Source of the DNA: Marsupella aquatica
Lineage: Eukaryota; Marchantiophyta
Assembly (NCBI GenBank): GCA_973895155.1
Contig: OZ316899.1
Location: 10,292,001 to 10,356,000 of the forward strand
Reading direction: 5' to 3'
DNA: 64,000 bases
Under the pieces are notes generated by a model. It was not told where the DNA came from, ran no database searches, and saw only the letters and a program-made list of their open reading frames with translations. This document shows positions 43,637 to 54,974 of the stretch, one piece after another; positions within the stretch are counted from its first letter, which is position 1; the number at the start of each line of letters is the position of its first letter. The position numbers and the translations under genes were made by a program.

Positions 43637-45731
43637 AGCTACGGGGGAAGAGGGTGATGACATGGAGACAGGCATGGGGCTTGGAGAGTGGGGTGAAGAG
43701 GAAAGATTGGATATGGATGGAGATCCAGATGCAGGGGGCTCACAGAAAAATGCACTTGTGCAAGATGCACAGGGCCCTCATCAAGTGCCAGGTAGGTGGG
43801 CAGCTAGAGAGAAATCACATAATCCATACCCTAGAAGGAGCCAAAGTTATTGGCAAGAGACGCCTGATGATTATGATGATGACTATGATGGAGCAAAAGA
43901 TGGATGGGATGAATATGAACACCTAGAGCGTGGTAGAGACGGGTACAGAGGGCAATGGAAAGGTGAGGAGGATGATTGGACAAGTAAGTGCCTTGTGCTA
44001 GTGATTTTGTGATGGTAGTAGAGATTTAGCTCAATATGGACTTATCTGATGTCTAGCTATGGCAAAGAGTTTATCTTACAGGTCCATCAGTGTGGCATGT
44101 ACCTGTTGTTATGCAGACTCTAATTGGGACAATCACAAAAACAACAAAGGCCATCCACGTTCAGATAGGAGGCAATCATTCACAGGCGGGAGAAACGACA
44201 CTAATTCATCAAGACAAAGCAATTGGACAGGTGGTCCAGAACCATCTATGCGCCAAGGGAGAGGTAACTTGGTCATTGCAGAATTGCTTTGAAGTCCAGT
44301 GTATATTTGGCAGCAAAATTTACCCTTCATACTTACCTAATGGATCCCGTAAATGTGCAAGGACTCCAGGGAGGTTTGGACAATGCAATCCAGGCCGTGG
44401 GGGGAGATCAGGCCGTGGAGGGATCCCAGGCCGTGGGGGGACACCAGGCCGTGGAGGGACACCTAGTAGCGCTTCAGGGAGTACCAAGGCAGGAGACAGT
44501 AACAAATTTGGTAAAGTAGAAGTGAATTCCGATGGTTGGATAACTCCCACATGTGATGGTAAGAACCGTTGGCATTCTGACCTAAGAGGAGAAGTATTGC
44601 GTTGGTTACATTTGAGCATTATAGAGTTTAGGAGTCAGAACAAAGCTGATTGGGCTGCTATCTGCAAGGACATTCTTGAACGGTGGGACTATGTTGGTAA
44701 TGATGGTAAGGGCCCAGTTGAAGATTGCATATCAGATTATGCAATGAGGATTTTGAAACAAGAGAGGCATAGGTTGAAAAGGATGTGGATAGACAATGGT
44801 TCTAACAGGAGAATGCCACCACCCCCATCATTGGAACTGGATCAATGGACACGGTTAATCAAAGGGGTCATGTCGGAGGCTGGACATAGCAAGAGTGAAC
44901 TGATGTCAAATGCTCGAGGCAAAGTGAAACACCTTTCACAAGCTAGGAGAGGAAGTTATGCTCCAGTGAAAGAACAATTGGTAACGCAGTGACATGCCTG
45001 ATAGTAAGCCTCAAACTTATCATCTTGCTACCATTATTACATTTTCATTGACAATCAACACTTGGTTTCATTCATATGTATGTTGATGTGGACTGCAGAA
45101 GAAATTGATAGGTGAAGAACCAACAGCACAAGAAGTGAGAGAGGAGTTCATGAAACAAAGGAGTGAGGTGACAAGTGTGACTTCCAAACAGGTGATTATC
45201 TTGTAATTTTGTATGTTCTGTGACTATTTGGCCTTGAGCATCAGAAAGAAATGTAGTAGGAAGTAAGCAACCAGTTCTTGGGGACAGTTATCTGAGATAT
45301 GTAAGCTGTGTTATGACAAGGAACTGTTACAACTCTCACAGAGATGTGTGAACGGTTGAAGTCATTAGAGTGTGGACTCCCTCGAGTGGAAACAAAATTG
45401 GCTGATCGTTTGGATATTGTGGAGGCATCTGTAGCAAACCTTCTTGCATCAGTGGAATCTAATTTCAAGCTTGTGATTGAAAAATTGGGTGGTTCCCAAC
45501 CAAACAATGAGGGCAACATTGTACAAAGTGTGCCCTTGTTAACAAAAAAGGGAATTGGCAAATCTGACACAGGTATGGAAATGACACCGGCCCATTGTTC
45601 ATTGTGTCCTATGTTCAAATGTTAGAACTAAGTTTTCATGAATTGAGTGAATGGTTTGAATGCAGGAAGAGTGGAGGCAGAGAAGGACCCTGTAATCAGT
45701 AAGCAGAAGGGCAAGAAGGTTGCTAAGACAG
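43637..45731 (+). CDS. TNPA/Ptta-like CACTA protein, 5' exons
   Basis: This is the second CACTA gene, which in En/Spm-type elements encodes a subterminal-repeat-binding protein. The frame continues across canonical splice sites: exon to 43983 (GTAAGT), exon 44082-44978 (before GTAACG), exon 45099-45191 and exon 45344 to about 45575, then a short exon from 45666. The first exon is acidic (DDYDDDYDG). The second has an RGG-type repeat (GRGGRSGRGGIPGRGG, about 44394-44470) and a Transposase_24-like region with NKADWAAICKDILERWDYV and SNARGKVKHLSQARRGSYA. The third exon (KKLIGEEPTAQEVREEFMKQ) is typical of this family. The fourth looks like a coiled coil. No stop is seen across these exons, so this part may be intact. 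Confidence 0.68.
44390..44470 (+). repeat. GGCCGTGGxGGGA minisatellite (RGG-box)
   Basis: There are four to five imperfect 15-21 bp repeats encoding Gly-Arg-Gly-Gly units within the TNPA-like gene. RGG boxes bind nucleic acids in other proteins; here this is inferred. Confidence 0.7.
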
Positions 45732-45923
45732 GTAACCTGCTATGATCCAGTATGAATCATTTGAAAAGTGCATGGAGTTTGTGAAGCTTAAGCAGGTTGG
45801 AGGTAATCTTTTCTGTAAGAACTGGTTGGATCAACTGGGATCTGAAGTGACATCATGATTGATGTATCAGGTGATTCAAAGAGCAATAATGAAAAAGATG
45901 TGCCCAGTGCCTCAGTGACCATA

Positions 45924-47851
45924 CACTAGTACATATTTAGCTGATTTCCGATGCTCAATTTTTGCAAACAATTGGCGTCCGATTCTTTTAGAATCGGAAA
46001 TTCCCATTATCACAAAATGGCAATATGCCATACTCTCGGCTTTGGATATCTTCATTTCCGATGTAATTAACAACGGAACCTTTCCAATGTGGTAAAAAAC
46101 AGATCATATCCGTTACAAAATACATCGGATCCCCTAACAAAAAATTTGATTGATATGTCCGATGTTTTTTGTAACGGAAATGATGTACGTTTCAATATTG
46201 ATCGGAAAATTTCCGTAGTTGATAAGAACGGATATTATATCCGATTGTGGTAAAATGGCAAAGTCCGATGCTGAGAGAATGGGAAAGTCCGATGCTAGTA
46301 GAATGGGAAAGTCCGATGCTGGGAGAATGGGAAATTTTCATTTTGGCAAAACAACAAATTCCTATTGTGTTAGATGGGGCATGTAGTTGCACCGACATAC
46401 TCTTCCTAGAAAAGAGGATACAATCATTTTTGCATGTTTGAATGACTTCATACTTGAGGCAAATGGACTTAATTGAATGTTGTTCTTGCCTCCTTCCAAG
46501 ACCCCAAAATATTGTTCCCTTTTGGCAATATTTGCTCAACATGCAAAATCAAAAATTTATCATCTAAAAGGAGATTGCTTGTCCCATGTAGTCTTTGTTG
46601 CAAGTCCAACAACAACATAGTTGATGAAAGATGAGACAATCGGGAGCTGCCCTTGACGCCAAGGCTTTGGAAGGACCAAAATATTAATCTTCCATAACTA
46701 ATAAACTATAATGATCTCATGTCAAGTCGGATGGAGGAGGGCTTTACTATTCATGAATGACCCCAAATTTCTATTGATTGCTCCAAGGGAATGTAAGAGG
46801 GTAATCATAATTATAGATCACTCGATGCAAACATGCAATATCATGAAAGAGCAAAACTGGGATTTATTAGTCTAATGCCACACTTTTGTGGCATAATCAC
46901 TACATTGCCACTCTTTTTCTTGTATTTATCAGTCTGCCACTCGTTTGAGTCATCGGTTAAGAAAAGTAACTCAGGTTAACTACCTAAGATCCGACGTTTG
47001 AGATTTCTTTTGGTCTTCCCATTGGACGGTTGTTGCTTCTCTCACGGTTAAATTTTGAACCCTCAGTATAGTTTGCGAAGGGGTGGGTCGGCTAATCCAT
47101 TTCTCCTCCCCTCCATTTCTCTGTCACCATAGTCGAGGCGCACTGACTGCGTCTTTGCTCCACCCTTGCCACTATCATTGCGTCCTCATTTCCCCGGCCC
47201 GGGCTGTGTTGTCATTGACCCTAGCTGCCTCTAGCTTGGCTGGGGTTGCATCGTTGCATGTTGCCTATCGGCCTCTCCCGACTCTGCCCAGCTTAGGTCC
47301 AAATTATGGGTCTTAATAAATTTAGAAGTGTATAAAATCCCTAAACACTCCAAGTCAAACAATAAAAGTGTTAAGCTTGCATGTACATTATGAGGGATAA
47401 GAACCACAAAGTTAAGCTCATGTTGGAGGAATAGCAATTGGGATGGGTGACCACTTAGTTGAGGAATGAAGAGTTGAAATGTCAAAGAAGATGGGCACCT
47501 CACTCGTGGTTGCAAAATGAAAGTAAATATACAAAGGAAGAGATGGGTGACCTGAGCACCCCTCGTCCGCTCCAATGTGTATCCCATTTTCATTGTTTTG
47601 CTCTTTCCCATACTCCCAGCATCAGACTTTTCCATTCTCCCAACATCGGACTTTCCCATTCTCTTAGCATCGGACTTTCCCATTCTTTCAGCATCGGACT
47701 TTCCGATATAAGTCCGATTGTCGATATCCGATACTTTTATCATGGCATGTTACGATGCCGACAGAATTGGATGTATGGTTTTTTCATATTTTGTTTTACA
47801 AAGACGTCCGATGTGGAGAGAATCAGAAAAAGGAGGTAAAATGTACTAGTG
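45924..47851. mobile_element. F2: second copy of the non-autonomous CACTA-type element (1928 bp)
   Basis: It has CACTAGTACAT ends with the three-base duplication ATA (45921-45923 and 47852-47854). It is in the same orientation as F1 and differs from it by scattered single bases, implying recent movement of both. It lies in an exon of the TNPA-like gene: the flanking codons read PSASVTI before and AKEVSG after. Confidence 0.92.
46257..46328 (+). repeat. F2 left subterminal 24-bp repeats (x3)
   Basis: These are the same three tandem 24-bp units as in F1. The mirrored right array of four units is at 47604-47699. Confidence 0.75.
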
Positions 47852-47854
47852 ATA

Positions 47855-48726
47855 GCCAAGGAGGTATCAGGTAAGCTGATGCTTTAAATTCCTCTATATG
47901 AATGTTGAGAAACAATTCAATGGTTAATAGATTCAACCTGAATATTGTGGTGTGTAAATTGATCAGCAGAAGCAGACATGGAGGATATGGCAATGGCAAA
48001 GAAGGGGAAGAAGGCTGTTCATAATGGTAAGGAGATAGTGACAACTTTGTGGTTGGTGACATGTACATTTAGCACATGTGATGAGTGATTGACTTATGTT
48101 GGACATGACACTGAATTGTAGTTGATGGAGAGTTGACAGACTCTCAACCAAGCGGGAGCAGGGTGAAGCGACGTTGAAACTTGGGAGCAACATTGGATGC
48201 AAGTAAGATTGTAGATGCTTCAATTGAAACAAGTACAATGTTGGCAGATACTGAGATGATGTCGTAGGGAAATCCTGCTACACAATCGGAAGTGTCAAAT
48301 ATGGATGCAAATTCTTTGAAGAAGAGTGTAGCCAATTCTCGATCACCAGCACAAAACACTCATGCCAAAGTCATGACTCGCAACCAAGGTATGAATAATG
48401 TCATGTATAAGCCACCCAGGAAAGCCAAGAAAAACAGCCAAGGTAAGGTGGAGGTGATAGCCACAGCAGAGCCAGTCCATAATCTTCTATCATGGGAGGA
48501 TGACTAGCAGGTATGTGTGGGTACAGGCATTTTGCGACCGGATCATGCTAAATTCCATGGCAAAGTGGTCCCGAATGACCATGTAGTAGTGTTGTTGAAT
48601 ACAATGATTGTATCTGATTGTAATTTGTCATTTCTGAATAGAGACGATGATCCACCTCAAGAAATAATTGCAGATGCAGCCGGATCTCTTGTGCTCTGGC
48701 CATCAGAGTGTGTTAGTCTGCAGTGA
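47855..48726 (+). pseudogene. TNPA/Ptta-like CACTA protein, 3' exons
   Basis: This continues the second CACTA gene beyond F2. Short basic exons ending at GTAAGC and GTAAGG are followed by 48292-48507 (Lys/Ser/Asn-rich) and 48517-48726. The latter reads HAKFHGKVVPNDHVVVLLNTM and ends AAGSLVLWPSECVSLQ, a form common at the C-terminus of these proteins (Gly, hydrophobic, Trp-Pro). An in-frame TAG lies at 48265. The F2 insertion and these stops break the gene unless splicing removes them. Confidence 0.5.
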
Positions 48727-49219
48727 CTGAATGCAAGTGTAGATAGAATCATGTGAATTGTGTCACATTTTGACATTGCCTTGGAAAGATCTAAGAAATA
48801 TCTGTACCAATTTTTCCATTTGGTAAAGAGGATGAAGGAGCTGTTGTGTGTGACATTGATATTTCTGAATTCTGTATGTATGAAACAAGTGATTGATGTC
48901 AAACTATGGCTCTATGGTGATTGTCTATGATACTTGAATCTGTTTTGTATCATTTTAGTATTAGTGTGTATGGTATAGAGGAATACTTTGTGACCTTCTT
49001 TGTAGTCTATGATGTTTGAATCTGTGAATTCATATTAGTGTACATGGTATAGAAGATGGCTTTCTGAAACTCTATGTGTTCTAATGTTAACATGATGAAT
49101 GGTGAGCTTATAGAGTGAGTTCATTCCAAGTACACAATAAAACATGAATGGAATGTGTTATTTGTGCACAAGAGTGAGTTCATTCCAAGTAGTATAGTGG
49201 GGTCTTCATCACTCATATC
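48727..49219. other. CACTA 3' region, no gene seen
   Basis: This AT-rich 3' flank of the second gene probably holds its 3' UTR. It contains a duplicated segment (GTGTATGGTATAGAGGAATA near 48965 and a variant near 49037) and a repeated GAGTGAGTTCATTCCAAGTA near 49115 and 49170. Confidence 0.45.
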
Positions 49220-49561
49220 CAGTTGACATGAAAGACTTGTACATACCCCACAAAGTGTTTACTTTAGTCGTTTTATAAACCCACAAAGTATATTTAAAGA
49301 CTACCCTCCATAACCTTTTTAGTCATTCCGAACGACTCACCATCGCAGCCTATAAAAGACTGAAAATGACTCACCAAATCTACCCACACAAAGACTACAA
49401 TAGACTGAAAATCCAGTCTATTAAACGACTTACAAACCAGTTCTATAAAGGACTCAGTTGATTATAGTAACAAAACATACGACTTGCAGTCCTGTAAAGG
49501 ACTGGAGTCATTCCCAATCGTTTCCAAGTCCTATACGGTACTGAATCGTCGTTTAATGGGG
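49220..49561. repeat. Right subterminal repeats of the CACTA element
   Basis: There are about ten copies of short motifs around AAAGACT, AACGACT and TATAAAGGACT in both orientations, within 350 bp of the right end. They resemble the left set at 26860-27080. Confidence 0.65.
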
Positions 49562-49592
49562 TCTAAATACCCCCCGGTTTCTACTAGTGCAC

Positions 49593-49757
49593 AGATCAAT
49601 CACAAATGGGTATCAAGCAAGTCGCGATGGGGTGTTCAATAGTGACTTATTTTTTTGGTCTCAAATTTTGCAATTCCAAGGGTCACAGCCTGGGTCACTT
49701 CACTTGTGTCACAATGAAGTCACATGAGCCAAAAGGAGTCACATATTGCAGTCTCAG
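49593..49757. other. Spacer between the CACTA element and element D
   Basis: This 165-bp sequence has no gene. It ends in CTCAG (49753-49757), the expected left target copy of element D. Confidence 0.5.
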
Positions 49758-52383
49758 TGTGACACCGCCAACACGGCTTAACCCGTGTTATGCATGTACG
49801 AAGTAAACTTAGGAGTCCGTAGCTATTAGCATAACTTACAACACAAATTAGCTAGTCATGATGCTTAGGACCGGTTTAGTCAATAATGGGCGTTCACGCT
49901 TGGGCTGGCGGCGCTACGCCTAACGCACCGCTGGATTAGGGGCACATTATGGTTGTCCACCTTGGATCCGTATAACTGATCCGGAGGCGGCCCTCTAGCA
50001 CAACCTAACCCGGACCTGAGGGATGGTTGGTACACTTTGGGCGTGAGGGGTTCGGCCTATCAAAGCAAGAGGAGTCGATTGGTCGATGCACCACAAGGGT
50101 ATAAAAGGCAAGCTCTTCCCCGCCTCTGGGTCACTAGCTCCCTTTGCGCACCAGCTTTGATCCCAGCTCCTCTGTTTCCCCCTTAGCCATAGTCGTGGAA
50201 CTCGACTACCTTAACACTTAGCTATGGCGTCGTTGACTCTGACGCCAAGCTCCCTTATGGTCCAGGCCCGGATAGGCCATCCGGGGAGGACTTAGCATGG
50301 GGAGACTTGTGGGCAATGAGACGTGGCACTGGCAAAGGCAAGGCGCCAACTGAAGTTGATGACACACACTAAGGACTTAGACTAGCTGAGAGCTGGTCAT
50401 GTAAAGGGGAAAAGGGTTAGGCTCAAGGTTGAATGTCCGGACCCCCGGACGGACTTTGAGTTCTAAGGGCTTGAGTGAGAGCTCATCTTGGGCCCAAGGC
50501 CAATGGAGTTGACGCCATGGGCAACGGAAGCTTGGGGCGCGAGTTATGGCCTGATCCGGGTTTGGCCGATTGGGGGTCCAAGCGGCGATAAGATTTGAGG
50601 GCCTAGGCATGAGCACTGGGTTGGCCTGATCACAACGGGCTAAGGCATTCTGCTTGCGGACGCCTAACAAGAAAGTTATGGGCGTTGCCAGTTGGTGGCG
50701 CACCCAGACATGCTGGATAGGATCCGGGTTGTGGCCCAAAAAGTTGAGGACCAAAGTTGGTCTAGGGGTGGCAGGTCTCCAAAAGCATATATGAGGAGAG
50801 TGGTGCCTCCCTGGGGGCTAAGGGTGAGCCGAAGTCGTGAGCCTCGGCGGTAGCGACACTAAAGGAAAACGCCGAACGGAAATGGCGATAACTTCCCAAC
50901 GGGAAGTCCATTGGAAGACTTCTTGGGTGCGTTAAAAATCTCTCAAGGAGGACTACATCCTCCTGAGCTCAGCTAGGTCTGGGGGTGCCATAGGTTCTTG
51001 AGGTTTGCGGGTGTTGTCACGCCCGCTTGTCAAATCCTACCGAAATAGCAGCCAAGTCGCGTTCAGTCTCCCAAGGGAGCTTGCGTTGGGGAGGCAAGGC
51101 CAAGTAGGCACGGAGGTTGAGTTCCAAGGGAACTTGGCCCCTAGACAATCAGCGGGGCGAGAACCGGGAGTCGATTGCTAGAGTCGGGGCCATTTTGGTC
51201 CCGGCGTGTTGGGACAAGCTTTAGGACAAGCTACAGTGGAGAAGCAATATGGAGGAATCTAGTGGAAATGGTATATTTTAAAACTTTTTGACTTTACTTG
51301 AAGCTTCCCCAAGTCAATTACTTACCCCTTAATACATTTAAGCCTCGAAGGATCATTCTGGAGAAAGTTGAGGAGTTTGGATTTTTTCCGGAAAAATCGC
51401 TTTCAAAGCTCTCCGAAAGAAATTTCTCAGAAAGCTATCCGAAAGAAATTGCTTTGAAAGTTGCAGAATCGGTTTAGACTTTTGGCAAGAACTTTGACGG
51501 ACGATTGCAGATCGACCCAATGTCGGTTTGAGGAGAGTTTTAGTGCGTTGGAAAGGTATTTCCAAAGGCTACCATGGGAATTTTAGTTTGGAGCCAAACC
51601 ACCAATTTCAAAGTATACCAAATTGATTCTCCGAGATATTCGGCATACATTACTTAAATTGTTTTACCTCACGTTTGCACCTCTTGAACTTTTCCATTAG
51701 TTCATTAGAGTAGGATATAGAGGGACATAGTTTAGTACACCCTTAGGAATTAGATTTAGAGAGTCTTAGTTTCATCTCACCTTTTAGGACTTTAAATTTA
51801 GATAAGAAAAGGTTTGTAGACTTTTAAACCTTTTGGCATCTCAAGCCTTTTGAGGGAGCCTACAATTGGACTCCCAAGACCATTTTCATTGTCTTTTCCT
51901 TTGAATATTAATCTCTGACTATTTTGGGTCTTTCTCTCATGCCAATCTTGGGATTAGGAGAGAAGATTAAACCAGAAGAGATTGTACCACACCTATGCAT
52001 TGAAATCATATCATTTACCTCAGTTTCATGGATGAATGTCATAAGAAACATGGATTTGTAAGAGAAAACTTTGATATCTAGGGAAAGGAGAATTGTAGTG
52101 AGTCATTGGACGGAAAGCCGATCTCTATTTGGGTATGTGGAAGTCTATGATGAGTGAAAATCAAACTACCTATTGATAAGAAGTTAGACTCTGTGAATTT
52201 ATTGATCTAAGAGTTTATTGGAGAATCGTTTTAGGATTCTGGAAGAAGAATGAGTAAAGCAATCGCTATAGGATTTTGAACACCACAAAACTGGAGTAAA
52301 ACGCTTCACTTATTCCTTACGGGACCGAATCTTGGTTGGTTTGAGCAAGGTCTTACATAGTTGATGTTGTTCTACTCACCACA
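49758..52383 (+). repeat. Element D 5' LTR (2626 bp)
   Basis: It starts TGTGACACCG and ends CTCACCACA just before the primer site. It has a TATA box at 50100-50106. Unlike A, B and C it has no long sense-strand frame. The part 50190-51240 recurs in inverted orientation at about 56100-57180 and, in part, at 55087-55440. Confidence 0.8.
50100..50106 (+). promoter_or_regulatory. TATA box of element D LTR
   Basis: TATAAAA occurs in GGGTATAAAAGGCAAGCTCT, 342 bp from the LTR start. Element C has the same block at 60834-60840 on the minus strand, 358 bp from its LTR start. The conserved position and sequence support a core promoter. Confidence 0.7.
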
Positions 52384-52392
52384 TATTCTTTT

Positions 52393-52410
52393 TGGCGCCG
52401 CTGCCGAGGA
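52393..52410 (+). other. Primer-binding site of element D
   Basis: TGGCGCCGCTGCCGAGGA lies nine bases after the LTR end. It is a widespread plant Ty3/Gypsy primer site and differs from that of A and B. Confidence 0.82.
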
Positions 52411-53529
52411 ATAAATCAAAAGCAATTTATGAAGGAGGCCAAGTGAATTGGCCAAAAGAAAGATTGAAGTATAGACAGACAATCAATTTCAATATGATAA
52501 ACTGATTGTACAAGACCAAGGGAGAAATTCACAACAAGAGGAGGATTCAACAGGGAGACAATCGGATTGACTCCTGAAGGAACATATGCTTTGTAAGTAT
52601 GGACGATTCAATGTTGTTTGGCTTTCCTTTTACATTTAAAGTAAAACTTTTCTCAATAGACAACGCTCCTTCAGCCTTAGTTAAGTTATTGAAAGAAAAG
52701 GAAAAAAGGGAGATAGCAAAAGAGGAAATTAAGGGGAAGACCAAGAAATCGCTTAGCAAAGTAAAAGCACCTGCTAGCAAAGGATCTCCATTACCACCTC
52801 TGAATTGAATGGACCTATTGGCCTTAAGGTAAGTAAATATTTTCACTTAACCTTTGTAAATTTTAGTTAGGCTAGAAAAGTAAAGAGAGAAACCGATTCT
52901 TAGCCAAATTAATGGAGAAAGCTTGGTAACAATTGGTTCAGACTGATACATCATTTTCTGTTGTTGTATTTTTCTTTCTTGCTTCCAATGAAATTAATCA
53001 GTTGGGGAGAAAGATCGCTTCCTTAATTTTAGAATTTTGGGATATGGCAAGAATCTTTAGTTTATATGCAGAGATTTCATGAGTAGGGACATTACCAACC
53101 CTTATGAACGAGAAAAGAGATATAATAACCGGGAACAAAAGAAATTGACCCCACCTGAGAAGGTCAAGATCAAACTCAAGTGATAGAGGTAAGACTAGAA
53201 TCACGAAGACTAAGCCAGTGCCATATGTTGATCTTACAAGACATAGAAGTGAGAGGTAAATTGAGGAAGATGTGGATAATCTAAATAGTCTTAGTGATTT
53301 TGAAGAGAGGGAACAATCAGTTTTACCAGAATTGCCTACTGTTGCCAAAAAGGTTCAACATTTAGAAGAGTTGGTGAATCAAGGTGCGCTTGAGGGAGAA
53401 AGGGCTAATCAATTGATAGGAAAGTTAACTTAATCTCTAAAAGATCTCTACTTGCGCCAATTAAGGTAGGAAAGAAATCGTTTGTTTCATTATCTTTTGG
53501 GTCCTCTAGTGTCCATCCTCCTTCCATCA
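52411..53529. other. Element D leader before gag core
   Basis: This is a leader and degraded N-terminal gag region. A small open frame at 52599-52808 (Lys/Glu-rich) and stretches such as NPYERERYNNREQKK near 53090 could be remnants. Stops prevent calling a gene. Confidence 0.45.
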
Positions 53530-54974
53530 TGACATCCTCTACAAGTCTGAAATATACGGTTTTCAAAGGAAGAGGCCAAGATCCAGATGATTGGCTGGGC
53601 AAAATTTTGTCAACAGCCAAAACCAACAAGGAAAATGCGGATCAAGATCTCTTGCAGATTTTTTAAGGACTCGTAAAAACAAAGCACACAAATGGTATAC
53701 TCTATCCCTTACCCTGGCTATTCAAGGAAGCTGGCCTGATTTGCAAAACGCTTTTAGGAAAGAATTTAGAGAAGCAGGAGCCACTTCTAGAGTGTTAGCT
53801 AGACTTAGGAGAATTTGCATGAGAAAGCAAGGCACATTGAGAACTTATTCTCAGAATGTTAGGAAATTAATTCTAAAGATTAGACCTCTGCCTAGTGATG
53901 AAATGCAAACCGAGTATTTCACAGGAGGATTGCCTAGAGAGATGAATAGATACGTTAGAAGATCACACCCTACCAATTTAGGAGAAGCTATTGAAGCAGC
54001 ACAAGAGTTTGTAGATACTGAAATGTCTCAGAGAAAAGAATTGAGAAAAGAGGAGAAGAAAGAAAAGGAGAGAGAGAAAAGAAAACAAAGGAAGAAAAGG
54101 TCAGGAAATAAAAAAAAAGAAAGAAGTTCTTCTAGTACCTCCTCTTCATCGTCACAATCTAGTTCCTCCTCTTCCTCCTCTTCATCATCCTCATCCGATG
54201 ATGAGTCCACTTGCCATCATAGAGATAAAGGGAAAGTATATCAGCCTACTAATAATGCGCTCAAGTCTCTCACAAGAGTGAAGAAAACAATTGATGAATT
54301 GAGTGGCAAATTTGATAAGCTTTCAGTCAATTTGGCAGACAATCGCCCAAAGAGGAGGCCTATTCCGGTAAATCGACCCAATGTGTGGTGTGCTAGATGT
54401 GGAGAAAGAGGCCACTACCCAGTGGAGTGCCCACACATGGGGAGGCAAGCTCAATATATTGTGGAAGAATGGGATGAGCCAGCCTACTATGCAGAAGAAC
54501 AAGAAGAGATTGACTGGTACGTGGTCAATAATCCCCCGCCTATGAGAAGGCCAATGGGACCGCCTAGCCCACCAATGGGTTGGAGTATGGGTGGAAGTAT
54601 GATGCCCAGGCCCATGACAATGAGACCTCCTGTCAAACCTCCAATGGAGCCACCCGAAGGCTACCCACCTCGTACACAGAGAATCCCAAGGACCTGCTAC
54701 AATTGTGGGGTAGTGGGACATTATACCCCCGAGTGCCCTTACCCAAAGGCACCGTATGCATGTACCCCTATATGTGGGAACTGTGGAGAAGAGGGCCACC
54801 TTCCGATCAAATGCCCCAAACCAGTGCAGCCAAAGTTGATGGTGAAGTATGTGAAGGATTCGGAGAAGAAAGAAACGGCTGAAGTCCGAATGATATTTTT
54901 AGAAGACACACACCTCATAACTGAGGAGCAGGGGAACCCTGAGGAATCGATCTCAGTATATCAAACCACAACCC
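53530..54974 (+). pseudogene. Element D gag
   Basis: The capsid-like core begins YTVFKGRGQDPDDWLGK (near 53548), shifts frame near 53660 and then stays open from 53591 onward. It reads TYSQNVRKLILKIRPL, EYFTGGLPREMNRYVRRS, a basic tract and a run of serines (54124-54201). Three perfect CCHC knuckles follow: CARCGERGHYPVEC, CYNCGVVGHYTPEC and CGNCGEEGHLPIKC, with a Pro/Met-rich segment between the first and second. After about 54974 the frame runs into unrelated inverted LTR sequence and stops at 55096. Apart from the one frameshift the gag looks well preserved. Confidence 0.82.

Larger units (their letters stand above)
26799..49589 (+). mobile_element. CACTA (En/Spm) transposon, about 22.8 kb, with nested insertions
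   Basis: The left end is CAGTAGTAGAAACCGGGG and the right end, read inward, is CACTAGTAGAAACCGGGG; after a short mismatch both continue TTTAGAC. A three-base duplication CAC flanks it (26796-26798 and 49590-49592). The left terminus has CAGTA instead of CACTA. From left to right it contains subterminal repeats, captured gene fragments, a tnp2 transposase gene, a spliced TNPA/Ptta-like gene and right subterminal repeats. A solo LTR (37971-42675) and F2 (45924-47851) account for about 6.6 kb, so the element itself is about 16 kb. Confidence 0.9.

Noticed and set aside
54028-54210. Antisense acidic open frame
   Set aside because: It is the complement of the basic tract and serine run in element D gag.
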